Source: Amyloporia xantha (lineage: Eukaryota > Basidiomycota > Agaricomycetes > Polyporales > Adustoporiaceae). From it: DNA of 64,000 nt. Below are positions 20,486-32,525 of this stretch, one piece after another (the stretch's first letter is position 1; each line of letters opens with the position of its first letter). The translations under genes and the position numbers were made by a program. The notes below the pieces were generated by a model, which saw only the letters and a list, made by a program, of their open reading frames with translations, was not told the DNA's origin and did not search any database. The stretch lies in the NCBI GenBank assembly GCA_036971615.1, contig JAYKKR010000005.1:1550001-1614000 (forward strand), written 5' to 3'.

Positions 20486-22926
20486 TTATAATGCTTTCTC
20501 CGCCAAAGCCTTTAGTCCAAAAGTCTCCAGCGCAGGTCCGTACATTTGCACAAACAAAGGTGTACCTCCACCAAGTAGACTCGTCGTAACTGCTTTCGAT
20601 TAGAAAACGTGATCTCTCGCACAATTAGACGACTCACCCCATCGTGCAGCCAGAAGCCATTGTACGGCCTTAGAGACATCAGATAGCCCACAGTGGTATG
20701 TAAATGCGAGTTTAAGCATGCCGATCACAGGCTCGCGGGAGCGGAGAACCGTTGGTATCACGCTGGTGTCAATAGGCAGCTGGAGCCCTTTCGATCTCTT
20801 CGAGCGCTGCGCAGTCCTCCCGTCTATGATGACAAAACCAATGCATCTCAGCGCCTTTAAGTCGTACTCGATAGCTTGTCTGAACGATGCAGGAGTACGT
20901 TGATACCTCATGTTCAGAGCCAAAGAGTTGTACACAGACAGCATGTCCGGCCTGATGGCTCCCCGGGACGGTGAATACGTCGCTAGAACATCTCTTTCCC
21001 ACCGGTGAAGCTCCTCCTGCGGCAAGGTGTGGACGGTGCGTCGACTGTCGCCGAACCTGGCGAGAATTCTCCCTCTGGTCTCTCGTGCTTCATCGTCGTC
21101 CTTCCGATCGTCCTGACATAGTTGACAGTCACAGCCACTTGGCACCAGATGTCGTAGCGTCTTGAAGCGCTCTTCATACGAACGGCCGGTGACATAGGGA
21201 TGTGTTATCTCTTCCCCCGCTGCGATATTCTTCGTCGCTCTGACTACTAGAACATCGCCTATAGAGTGCCACACTGCGTTGGCTTGACATGCGTGATTGA
21301 TCAACGATTGTGCTGGATACAGACCCGTAGCCATCCAGAGCTTGTCTGTCGAGGTGGAGTCGATGTGCTGAGGACCCAACACTCTTGCCATGAAGTCGTT
21401 ATAGTAAATAATTGCCTCTACGCGTGCCACGTCAATGTCAACCGCGGGTACCAACGCGTTCACAGCCACAGAGTCCCGAGATACAGAAGGAGGGTAAGAT
21501 TGGGGCGGAGTAGGATAGTCAGGACCGGCATACAGATCGAAAACAATGTCGCGCAGTTCCGGGTTGCCGTAGAGCTTGTGTATCGCATTCGCGACAAGAG
21601 CACGCTGCGTCCGGCCCAGCTGTATAGAGGAGCGCGGGTAGTAGACAGGATAAGAATGCTCTTCTGATTGGCGGCTCATCACAGCAGCGCATGCAAATGG
21701 TTTGCTAACAAGCTGCACGCACATGAATGACAACAGCACAAACGGAGGAATCGAAAAAGGTACATACAAGCAACTGGCCTACTTTGATCTCTTCTTTCGC
21801 GACAACGCCACGACCGCCACCGCGATCGGCCATAGCGCGCACCTGTATCGGACCTTGGTACTCGGCGATATCGGGATGCGGATCATCTTGCACTGAGGAG
21901 AACAAAGCATCCCAATCGTATTCGCCACTCTTACGTTCCTTCTCTCGCTTCCGTGAGCGAGAGATCCAATTGGCAATTTCCTCGTCTTTGGGATGTGAGC
22001 GCTGGAGCTCTACGAACCTCGCCTTTGCAACCACAAAATTGCCTCTCCAATATTCCGCCTTGGCCTCACGGAGCAACGCTTTATCACGGATTGTGCCAGC
22101 AGTTCCGGAGGTAGAGCGGACCCGTTTCGCATCTGCAGAGGCGCCTGAATACCATCCAAGGCGAAGATAAGCTTCCGCACGATTCGAACGTAAGACGACA
22201 GCTTCTGGGTCCACCTCCAGCCCGCGAGAGTACGCGATAGCTGCGGGAAGCCAGCGGGAAGCCTTGAACAAAGCATTGCCTTCCGCTTTCCATGTTTCAA
22301 CGCTGGAGTGCATCGCTAGTCCTCGTGAAATTGTGGACTCGTTTCGCCATACAATGCCATTGAGGGCATCATCAAGGGGACCCAAAAGTATCATGTCGGA
22401 GGGCGAGTCTACATTGACTGCAAAGAGTGATCCCGACGCAGGAACCAGGCCCGAGGGTTCACGGATGGCCATGATCGTTCCTACTGGAAACAAAGAGTTT
22501 AGGTACTCCAGAGAGTGATCGGAAGCTGTTGGGAAATCATGAAGCCACAATCCATGAGCAGTGCCCTCGGGATCTTCGACGGTGGTCTCGACCGGGGTCG
22601 TGCGCACTGTCCCACATACAGATCATGATGATCATGAGATTGGACATCATAAAGATGGGAACTAACCGCAAGGAGTTATTGTACGACATAGTAAAAATCC
22701 ACCCTACAGCCGGGAAACGTCGTAAGACTGGTAGTGACGGTCTGCGACGATCCGAACGTACTGGGTAGTATAGTTCGCCAGGGCGCATTTGCGAGAAAGA
22801 GACTGTGCTTCCTGATCACCACGGATGTCAACTGCTACACAACGGCTCAGACGCACTGCGCTCTAGCTTCTCCAAGGGAACACTGCTTGAAGAACTTCGG
22901 GAATGTGTAGACATCCGAGTCGTCAT
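20486..22926 (-). CDS. TPR and SET domain protein (SMYD-like methyltransferase)
   Basis: Exons on the minus strand are 21768-22610, 20638-21712 and 20486-20589. At least one earlier exon lies between about 22640 and 22926, where an ATG at 22924-22926 is possible; the start is uncertain. The N-terminal part has TVEDPEGTAHGLWL, then TPR-like helices (WKAEGNALFKASRWLPAAIA onwards). A split SET domain follows: GGRGVVAKEEIKVGQLL, then INHACQANAVW and GEEITHPYV, with a post-SET CDCQLC cysteine cluster. Such proteins transfer methyl groups from S-adenosylmethionine to lysines. INHAC replaces the usual NHSC. The last exon gives LLGGGTPLFVQMYG, a typical C-terminus in this group. Introns are 55 and 48 bp. 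Confidence 0.85.
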
Positions 22927-23872
22927 GGCCGGCTTCAAGCTTGGGTAGCTATAGCTTGCCACTGCAGTGTGACCCGATTTGACTGGTATGGCCACAATTC
23001 AGCACCATTGACAGCACCTGATCTGCCAGAACGCATTCATTTCATGGGGCGAAATGTTTCATAAGTTTTAAATATTAATATTCATGTTGTTTCCTTTCTC
23101 GAGCCTGACCGCTCTACAACCATCATGATTTATACCAGCTCTAGCCATGGTGACAACCCGAAAACGCAAACGTTCTTGGTACTGCTCCATGGCAGTCCAC
23201 TCTGCGAGCGAAATGAGAGGGGGCACGGTAAAATCGGATCCAGAGTGGGTCATGGGTAGCTGCACTAGTAGTACAAATTGGAAACATCGCAACCATATCA
23301 CTCTCGCCGCTTTGTATCGTCCAACTACATGATACAGCATTGACGATACTGGAATAAAATCTACAATACATCTTCTACATTTCGACAGAGACACAGTCCT
23401 TGGGAAAAGCTGGTGGTGATCCAGAGCGACGACGTGATATCAGTAACAACAAACAACAGACAGGCAACAGCAACATGATAGCTTCAGCAAGTGCGACAGA
23501 TGCTAGGTGACGAATAGAACAGCAGGTATAGCTTTCTATGAATATCGAGAGAGATGGAACAGTTGGGTGAGTCCGCAGTGAGTATGAGTAGAGTAATAAT
23601 TGGGAGCGCAGTGGATTTGCGACTCGGACGAGGTGAGTAACGAGGGCAGACATGCGAGGATATTTCTGGGTAAGTGGAACAGAACAGCATAGCAGACGAG
23701 AGCGTCACAGTAAGGAGGACATCGGCGCCGAGACGCTCGCGTAGAGATCCATCTAGGACTGTCATAGCCAGATGGTGGACTCGACTGCTGAGGCGTGTGA
23801 CATCGAACGAGAGGCCGGAGGCAACTAGTTTTTGATGCGAGTCAGATATGTGAAAGGGAGACTGCTGCTACC
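22927..23872. other. Gap without recognisable gene
   Basis: The region lies between the 5' end of the TPR-SET gene and the 3' end of the Mei2-like gene. It has only short frames without family motifs. It probably holds the TPR-SET promoter and the Mei2-like 3' UTR. Confidence 0.4.
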
Positions 23873-26853
23873 TCAACGGGGTGATAAGCGCGGAGGGTGA
23901 GAACGTTGGTGGTACATAGCAGGGTTCCCACTCGTGTCACGACGCTGGTAGTGTGCACCGGGCACAAACAAGGCGCCGCGATTGTGCGAGCTTCGCTCCT
24001 TCCTCCGCAGATGCGTCGGCGGCGGGAATGCTTCAGGAAGGCCCTGATTCGGCCCGTCAGAATAAAATATTTTCGGACGCCACGACTCGCGCTCATCCAT
24101 AATGCAGGAATTTTTGAACTTTTCAACGAGGGCCTCTTTGCCTCTGTGGAAGGCAGGATGAGAAAACGAAAAGCCCTCAAGTATCTCGGACGCACTGATA
24201 GGTGGCATAGCACATTTGCAAGACTTTCTCGCTCGAATACATGTTCCTGATTCGGAAGAAGATAATTAAAACTGACCGAACCTCGAAAGCATAAGGTTAA
24301 GATTTACCATTTGACACCAAGCTGAGTCTTTGCAAAATGCAGCAGATCGCCGACGGTAATAAAATTGACAAAGGCATAGCCGACATTGCAGCCTGCAGAA
24401 AAAAGTCGTCAGCGCCGACGTAAACCCCGAAATCCAACAACCAACTCGCCATTCTGGAAGTCCATTCGGAGATACAAGAAGTCGATCTTCCGCGGGCACA
24501 CGTTCCAGATGAACGTGAGTAAGTCCTTGTCGCTCATCTTGTTCGGAATGTTCTTGATCATCGCCGTCGTGCGCATGTCCTTGCCTTGCTCGATCGCCAC
24601 CACGTTCAACTGATTTCGCTCGCTGATGTTGTGCCCCGCCGCACCGTCGCAATTCGCGTGGAAGCGGGCATCTACTGTGTCCGTGATATCGAGCGACTCG
24701 TGCTGAGGAACATGCTGACGGAAAGCACTGGAAGCGTCCGCGGAACCAATTTGTCCATACTTGTCCACAGCAGCTGGGCTCCGACCTTGGCGCTGATTTT
24801 CACGCTGATGAACGGTGTGCAAAGATTTCTTAGGGGTCACCGGCATCGGCTGCGGTTGATGGTACATCGTTCTTGGAGACGAAGGGATGCAATACTCAAT
24901 GCTCGGCACAGGGGGGGCGGCGAATGTCCAGTTGTGGTTGATCACAGGTTCCACGTAGCCATCAGAGTACGGAGCCGGCCCTGATCCATATGCAGCCTGT
25001 GTGAAATAAGTTTCCTGTGGCGCACAAGCGTAAGAGTACGGATTCTCGGGGTAGTGGAACGTGGGAGATGGAGCCGCATATGGATTATCAGAGCACTGCA
25101 GCCGCGCCGTTCCAGCCAAGTCATCAGGACCAATGCTGATACTCCGAGGACGAGCAGGCGTCTGGGATGCCGTTGTGACCTGCGTAATTCCATCTCAGAA
25201 GGCACCACTTACGCGATGCGACGACCGAGATGATCTCACCTTGCCAACAGCGTCAAAGAAGAGATCATTAGAGCAACGTCTGCTATGCTCCTGAGGTGAC
25301 ACTCTTCCTTTCCAAAGCCGCCTCATCGCATCGGACGCGCCGGTGCTTTCACTAGCGCTCACACTGCGCGGACGCACACGGCCTACATAGCAATCAACAA
25401 CTCGTCATCAAAGGAGCGATATGAAGATAACGTATGCACACAAACCTTGACTGCATCGCATTTCCCTCTCGGTCTGCTGCTGCTGCTCAAAGCTTTCCTG
25501 GGTTTCTATAGTAGGCGCAGTAGAGCTGAAGCACGTGAATGATGTATCGGTCGTTTCCTGGCTGGGATCTTTCAACTTCGGGGACTGCGCGAGCTGGAGA
25601 TCCCTCTTGGTGAAGAGCCGCAGACGGACACCGAGGAATGTACGGTTGTGGAAAGCCCTGCGGGCGTTAGCGGCATCTCGAACGTCGAAATATTCTACGC
25701 GCCACGTCTACCATACGTATCCGGTCATCAAGCGGTGTTCGGAAGACTATTCAAATGCAAAACTTACATGATCATGTGGGTCGTCCATTTCAAAAGACAT
25801 CAGTTCGCCAAAGGACGAGAGCAATGTCTGCAACGCTGGGCCCTGGAAGCGATGGTCGTTTTCAATAGAAACGAGGAGCATTCCGTCCGTTGCATCCACG
25901 AAATCTGACTTGCCAGTAATCTGTCACGCAGCAAACCGAACCAGGAGTAAATCAGTCAACAGCCCATGAAGCTAGCCACTCGTACCATAATGTACCGCCA
26001 CAAGCAATAGAACGAAGGCTTACCAATTCGAGCTGCTCCGCGCTTACGAATCCTGCCTCTAACCGACAGTCTTCCAGGCCAGGCAGCGGCTGGCTACCTA
26101 TCTGCCTCTGAGCGCGTAAGGCGTGCCGCACGTCAAAGAAGGCGAGAACAACGACGCCGTGCGACTCCTGGAAGCGCATCCAGATACCTTTGATCTCGCC
26201 AATGGCGGAGAAGGCGTCTGTCGGCTTGAAATTGGATGCAGGAGTGTGTACATTGCGGACCTAGCATAAAAGGTTAGTATGTGCGAGGCAAACCTTATCC
26301 GCAGAGAAGACAGGTAGATAAGAACAATACCGACCAGCAAAAAGTGACTCGGCTCGGCATCGCTCGCGCTTCTACCAAAGTTAATGTTCGCGAGCATGGA
26401 AGGACCAGTGTCGCCCGGCTGTCCCTGTGCATAGAAGCTCGCCTTACGTTCGTCCCTGGGCGTAATATCGGTGCTCGACAAGCCCGCGGCCAGCGCAGAC
26501 ACGGCATCGATGCTTGTGCTCGATGCGGACGGCGCGTACCCAGAGTCCGTATCAGACGAGATCGAGTGCGAACGGCCACTAGAAGGCGTCAAGTATCCGC
26601 CATGCGGGAGGGGCGCGTGACCCTTCAGCGCCGTCGGTGAATCAGGAACAGCCGTGCTGCCAGGAAACGCCCTGCCGGTGGGCTGGAGCCAGCGCAGGGG
26701 CGTGGTGACTTCGGGTGGGGTTGAGGGCCCGTCATGCGTAGTGGAATTGAAGGATGAGGAAGGAGTGAGCGGAGGCGTGAGGAGGAGGGTAGGTCGGCAG
26801 GGGGAGTCAGAGGCGCTGCGTTTGCTGGGGGTATACTTGGACTTTGGCTGCAT
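23873..26853 (-). CDS. mei2: Mei2-like RNA-binding protein
   Basis: Nine exons are read on the minus strand: 26335-26853, 26024-26260, 25768-25920, 25707-25446, 25240-25382, 24450-25179, 24308-24392, 24196-24246 and 23873-24143. The N-terminus is low-complexity and Ser/Pro-rich. Two weak RRM-like regions follow: FSAIGEIKGIWMRFQESHG, and LSSFGELMSFEMDDPHDH with a WRVEYFDVRDAANARRA strand. The C-terminal Mei2 RRM has MIKNIPNKMSDKDLL, LRMDFQNG, NVGYAFVNFI, EKVLQMCYA and KFKNSCIMDE. Mei2 in fission yeast binds RNA and drives entry to meiosis, and the C-terminal RRM is the essential one. The ATG at 26851-26853 follows an acceptor at about 26958; the frame is open upstream, so an extra 5' exon is possible. 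Confidence 0.9.
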
Positions 26854-26969
26854 GGAGGCGGGAGGTGCGGCGAGGTCTAGAGGGCGGAGATGGGGCCGGT
26901 AGCGGGCCTGGAAGCGCTGTGCGAGGTGTGGGGGTGCGGATCCGGGAAGGGAGGAGAGCCTGTAAGCAG

Positions 26970-29116
26970 ACAAACGGTTAAGTATGGTTGCGTAAGCGGG
27001 AGCCGCAGGGCATATTTGATATATGCGCGTATCTGGGAGTCAAATTACAACACGTACCAAAGAGTTGGGAGGGAGGGTGACGAGTGGACGCGTGAGGAGA
27101 GCGAAGGGCGGGTGTGCGCGCTTTGAGCCTGGATATATGCGCAGATAGAAGTAGGGTTAGCCGAAGAGCCCGAGAGGAGCCCCACGGATCGATAGGGAGT
27201 CGAAAGAACAGACCTCGTCTGCCTGAAGAGGCAACGTGGGGAAAGGAACGGGCGAGGGATCCATTGAAGCAAGCAGGAGGCGAGACGGCGTGCAAAGCTT
27301 CGGCGACGAAGACAAGAGCAGAAAACAAAGGCAGCACGCGAAAACAAAGTAAGGTACAGGGTCGGACAGGCACGCGGCAGGTACGCGCCCGACAAGGAGA
27401 ATAGATGGAGAGCAACGGACAGCGGGCAGAGCCAAGAGGACAAGAGAGATGGCAGGGGCGGACAGGACGTACGGCGAGGAGGAAGGGATATATATATGGG
27501 GACGATTCTGGATGGTGCGGTCATGAGCATTACGCCGGGGCAGGACGTGCACCGAAAGAGGATCGAAGCATCAAATCTGGCGAGAGATCGCGGACAGATT
27601 CACCAGACGCCGCGACGCTGCCCACCCCTCTGTCCACCCGCGGATCCCTCAACGACCTGCCGTGCGACCGTCCCATCGCCCACCGCGGTAGTCCCACTCC
27701 CACCCCGGCCTCTTCTTCGGCCTGCCTGACAGGAGGCCCGCACGACGCGTGCTCCCCCTCCTAGCAATGATAACCTCTCCCTCCGCCGTCCGCTATTCAG
27801 GCTCCTGTGTTCATTCCCCCGTCCGGCGATACAGCACGGGACCCACCGTGGTCGTTACCAGGGGGGCTCCGCGCCTGGTCAACGCGGACGGCCACACCTC
27901 CACACGCTCCTGAATAGAGGAAATGTTCCGTGATGGCATCGCCCGGTGTGTCCGTGCATGCATCAGCCCACCTCCCCAGCACTCGCCTTGACCCCGGATC
28001 CCCCGGCGCTGCCCACCTCCCTGCGGCCCAGTAGAGCTGCCACCGTGACCTCAGAGAAGCCGCCAGTGGAGCCTATCAGCCTCCTCGGCACGGGGCGCTG
28101 GTGGTCCATCGATTCATCGGACGAATACATGGCTCTGCGAACGTGAATTCCCCGTCACCGCCAACGGACATACGAACGCACAGCGACACGCGCCATGACC
28201 CACTAACCTCATCCAGTGCCAGCACACGCGCGCTAGCCGCCATCGTGCGCAAGGCATCGCCGGGGGTACGTTGTACGTTTTAGGCTTCATGCGTGTCTGT
28301 GTCCATTTCAAAGTTCAGTGCTTCCGCGGCCGTTTGACAGAACCTTCCTTATATGCAGGCACTGATCCCATCCGCCATTCCCACGCCACACACGCGTTCG
28401 ATCTCGACGTCGGACGCCCCCCACGGCCAGCTGCAATCGCGACGGGCACCCACCTCATCGCGCGCTCTGTGTTCGAGGTCATATAAGTCTCCTGCCGGTC
28501 CATGCCGTCCCATGCCTGTCTCAGTATCTGCCGCACATTCCACCCTGCGCATCAGCGCGTTTCACGCGAAACCACAGTGGCACAGACCGGCGGGACGCGT
28601 GGGCACGTGCGTCTCCAGACCCACACCGTGACCACTGCACCTCATCGCTTTGAATGCAATCGAAGCCCGTGGCGTCTTCGAAAATTCCACCGACCCATTC
28701 CTCGCTCGCCTTCGCTCTGAGAAGCTCTCCCGCCGTCGCCCCGGACGTCGTCCCACCTGCGCACCATCGAACCAGTCAAAGAAACAAATATATTGCCAAC
28801 CCGCCATCCCGCCGACGCCCGAAAGCTCCGTGCCCGATCCCATCGTCCATCCTCCCATCGGCGGCGGGCCAATCGCGATCGATTTATTGTCGCAGCACCC
28901 TACCAGTCGTGTCGTGCTCGTCTCCATTCTCGCCGCCTTGCAGAGCGCGCGGCCGTCTCACCACTTTGAGCTCACGTTGTTCTTAATTAATTTGCTCGTC
29001 ATCACAGTCTGCGTAGGAATTGACGTACTCCGGCTGACGTACTCCTGCGTGACGGTGTAACTCTAATCGCAGAATTCGAAAATCATACGGTGACCGTGCG
29101 CTGCTACGAATCGAAG
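26970..29116. other. Long divergent intergenic region (~2.1 kb)
   Basis: It lies between the Mei2-like gene (minus) and the HAD gene (plus). From 27050 to 27500 the minus strand is pyrimidine-rich, consistent with a 5' leader of the Mei2-like gene. A CTTACAG acceptor at about 26958-26964 suggests a leader intron. The rest is GC-rich with no supported gene. It probably holds both promoters. Confidence 0.4.
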
Positions 29117-30513
29117 ATGGCATCCATCCGGCTCGTGACGTTCGACGCGCTGCACACGCTCCTGACGCCCCGTCTCCCGATCTACGTCCAGTATGCGCAG
29201 ACGTTCGAGCCCTTCCTCGGCGTGCTCGACCCTGGCGCGCTCAAGGCCTCCTTCAAAGTCGGTGCGTCTCTCCTCCCTCTCTTCATGCTATCCCAGCCCT
29301 TCCCTCCTCTTCCCCCCCCCCCCTTGGGCTCTTCTGCTCCTTTCTCCTCCCTCTCGAACGCCGCCTCGAGCCTTCACCCACCCGCTCGACGTCCCTGCAG
29401 ACTTGTCATACGTCCTATACATGTACATATAAAACCCGACGCTAATGACACATATGCGGCATGACGAGCAGCGCTGAAGCAGCTGCAGGCAGAGAAGCCT
29501 GTGTACCAGACCGGCGCTGACGAATGGTGGGGCGAGGTCATCCGGCGCACAGCCGTGGGCGCCGGCGCAAATCCGCACGGTGAGCACACACGGATGTCGT
29601 CTGCTGCTAGCACGAGCTGCGTTCACTTAGCACAGCCGATCGCCCGTTCCATTATTAAATCATATCCACGATCGTATCGACCCCGGCATCCATCCTGTCT
29701 GCACCACCCGCGATGCGTGCGCGGACCGCCATGGCCAGCCGTGGGCGCGTCCCTGGGCGCGATCGTCCCGCGCCTCCTGCACCGCTTCGCCTCGCGGGAA
29801 GGATACAAGCTGTTCGACGATACTCTCCCCGCGCGTGCGTCTCCTCTCCTCCTCTGCGCGATATCGAGCCCGGTCGCTGAGATGCGCGTCGGTCCGCCCC
29901 GGCAGTCCGCCAGCTGAGGGAAGCGAACGTGTATACGGCCGTCGTGAGCAACACCGACGCGCGCATGCGTGGGTCCTGATCCCCCGTCTTGAGCTGCACG
30001 CCCGTCCTGACGGTGCTTCGTCCTATCTCGTTTCTTCTCGCGCAGGCGCGGTCCTAGAAGACCTCGGAGTGATGCCGCACCTCGACGCGGTGCTCCTGAG
30101 CGAGGAAGAGGGCGTCGAGAAGCCCGCCCGCGCGATCTTTGCGCGCGCGTGTGCGAGGGTGGGCGCGCGCCCGGAGGAAGCGGTGCATGTGGGAGACGAG
30201 CTCGTCGCGTGAGTCGAGTTGCCGTTCGTCTTGTCTTGTCCTGTCCGTCGTGAGCTGAGCTGTGTTCCCGTGGACATCGATGGGTTCTTGGCTCTGTGTC
30301 GTGTTTTATTATCTGCGAATTGGTGTGTGTGCGCGGCGGGATAGGGACTATGGCGGGGCGAGAGAGAGCGGGCTCGCGGCGCTGCTGCTGAGGCGCACAG
30401 GGAAGGAGGGCGAGGGGGAGATGAAGGAGGCGGGGGAAGATCTGCGTGCGGTTGAGGTTGTGTCTGGTCTGGGGGACGTCGTAGAGTGGGTGCGTCGGCG
30501 GAACACTGCGTGA
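29117..30513 (+). CDS. HAD-superfamily hydrolase, HDHD3-like
   Basis: Six exons: 29117-29261, 29472-29579, 29739-29834, 29906-29968, 30046-30208 and 30345-30513. The protein is about 247 residues, the usual size for HDHD3-type HAD proteins. Motif I is RLVTFDALHTLL, motif II is VVSNTD, motif III is the Lys in EGVEKPARAIF, and motif IV is HVGDELVADYGGA. The family hydrolyses phosphate or related bonds through an aspartyl intermediate. The nucleophile Asp is present. The Asp two residues later, the usual acid/base, is Leu, as it is also non-Asp in HDHD3 proteins. The substrate is unknown. The introns are GC-rich and variable in length (70-210 bp). Confidence 0.88.
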
Positions 30514-31767
30514 GACACGGCTCGCCAAGGTATGGGTGCTGATGTGCACAACGCTCGTGTACGGTCAGTGGAAATGGAATCAGTAGTTACCTTCATGATG
30601 CCGGGAACGTATTCCGTTAGCAAGGCAATATTACTGTAACATGACGACGATATTTGATATCCTGGTTTACACTGATTGAAGTTGTGGATATATAGTTTTG
30701 GAAATGATATATATTTGCACGTCGTGCGAATTTGCTTGACACCGACGTGCATGAGCACAATCGTTCACATGTCGTAGACGTGTAGAATTCGACGCCCTGT
30801 GGGGTAGAACATTGGCGCAGATCTCAGAACACTCCTCGCAGAAGGGACCAACGTGAATTCGAATGGAGGACAGGTACTGTACGTACCGTCCTTTCTCGAA
30901 TTCTGAAATTCCAGAAGCACCGCCGATCCCTCTCCATTTCTTCTCGGAATTCCTTCAGCTTAATTTTTCGTTGAGCAGGTACGGTACCCGGAACATCCGC
31001 CGAGCCTTCGAAGCGGCTGACATCCGTCTGCATACACCTGCGCGTTTGGGTTCGATGTGAAGTCCACTCCTTCCCAGAATACCGAAGAGTCTGCGAAGCA
31101 AGACTGGCTGGGACTCGAGGAGATCTAATATCCGTCTTCTGGCTAGTGTTGACAGAAGTTAATGTGTATTGGATTTGAGCTCAGAATAACATCTTCTAAT
31201 CAACGAGAAACGTTCATCTATCTCGAGAGCATATGGGAGCTGATGCAAATGTTGACGTCGACGGGCCTATTGCTAACCGTAGATATAGAAATGACACGGA
31301 TCTGGTAGTGTCAGAAGTGATCAGCGCGGATCCGGAGAGAACTAAGCCTGGAAGGTTGAGTACCGTTGATCACATTCTATTTCTCTCAATCGTGCGTACC
31401 TTGGAACTGGCCAATAGTGTCTCCATGGAAGCCACTTAGAGCCCTCGGACCGGCTTGATGAGCCTGTTGCGAGATATCCACCGGAGACCACGCATATGAC
31501 AGCCCTCTTCCCCACGGCTAGCACTCTGCATCAAGACTGGCTTTCACTCAAGTCCTCAGGGTGCCTATGACGGCTGTTCCACGTCCACATCGTCGACAGA
31601 ACACGAAATATAGGATATACCCCCATCCAAATGACGGCTGTTCCTGCGTTCATGCACATACCGTACGTCCGGCATGATTAGACGACGACGAAGCAACAAG
31701 GATAAGACATTAAGAGAGAAGGTATAAATACATGAAACGGGCACGCCCCACACCACACCGCGCGCAT
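30514..31767. other. Gap without recognisable gene
   Basis: No frame here shows a family motif. A short perfect palindrome-like word GGTACTGTACGTACC lies near 30873. The region is the 3' side of both flanking genes. Confidence 0.4.
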
Positions 31768-32273
31768 CTATTGCGTTGTAGGATAGCGGGTTGTCGTCTT
31801 CGCTTTCGGCTTAACGACGTCCTCTACTCTGTCGCCGAGCTTCAATGTTGTCCACCGAATGACTCGTGGGTCGCGCCGTATCAGGGAGTTCAGGGCGTTC
31901 AGCGTTCGTGGTGACGCGTCGAAGTGCATCGTCCAGTAGCTGTTGACCGTCCGTGCGTTAGCCCCTCGAGCCTCCCAAAGTGATAGCTAGCAAGACGTAG
32001 GAAGAGACTCACTCGCCGATCTGGTGGTACTGCTTGTGTCGGTGCATCCGCTGTGGGAGCGACAGCGTCCCCAGTGAATATAGTCTTCGCACCACCCCTC
32101 CGTTGTTCATGACGTGCATAGCCGTCTGATGCACGAGGTCCTTGATGTGTTTCTGGTCACATAAAAAGACGAACCCAATGTCAAGATGGGATAGTACACC
32201 GAACCGGTCGTCGAGAAAGACGTACATAGTCGGGGTAGTGGGCCGTGATGCATAGCATCTGGTAGAACGGCAT
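31768..32273 (-). CDS. MRP17: Mitochondrial small-subunit ribosomal protein bS6m
   Basis: Exons on the minus strand are 32226-32273, 32013-32152 and 31768-31939. The protein starts MPFYQMLCITAHYPDY and continues KHIKDLVHQTAMHVMNNGGV, LPQRMHRHKQYHQIG, DYWTMHFDASPRTLNALNSL and RRDPRVIRWTTLKLGD. That is the full bS6 fold of about 120 residues, with the mitochondrial-type basic C-terminus. It acts in the mitochondrial ribosome small subunit. It is divergent from Tudor-SN, with 252 bp between start codons, so a shared promoter is likely. Introns are 73 bp each. Confidence 0.92.
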
Positions 32274-32525
32274 CGTTGCGGAAAGACGACGTCGGAGGTC
32301 GAGCTCGCAGTGCGCTCGTCGTCGGTGATCGTGACAGCGACCTAAATTTCGGTTTACCATAAATGGCCGCGAGAGTTTCCGGACACGTGGCGCCAATCAA
32401 AAAGTGCTCGGCGACACACGACCACCTACAACTCATCACCGGTGCAAGAAATTCTGTGCTTTGCTCTCTCCCTCATCCATCTCTCTTTACTTTAAATCTC
32501 TGCCTTACACCACCCTTTAGCAGCT
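32274..32525. promoter_or_regulatory. Divergent promoter between bS6m and Tudor-SN
   Basis: The 252 bp separating the two start codons must serve both genes. It contains a CCAAT word (about 32392-32396) and a pyrimidine-rich stretch (32462-32500) just before the Tudor-SN start, as is common upstream of highly expressed fungal genes. No TATA box is obvious. Confidence 0.5.

Noticed and set aside
27045..27552. Minus-strand frames of 130-160 residues rich in Ser, Leu and Pro upstream of the Mei2-like gene
   Set aside because: Low-complexity pyrimidine-rich DNA gives long frames by chance in several registers; no motif. It is better read as leader or promoter.
29623..30549. Long 308-residue minus-strand frame over the HAD gene
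   Set aside because: It is an antisense shadow created by GC-rich third positions; the plus-strand exons form a coherent HAD protein.
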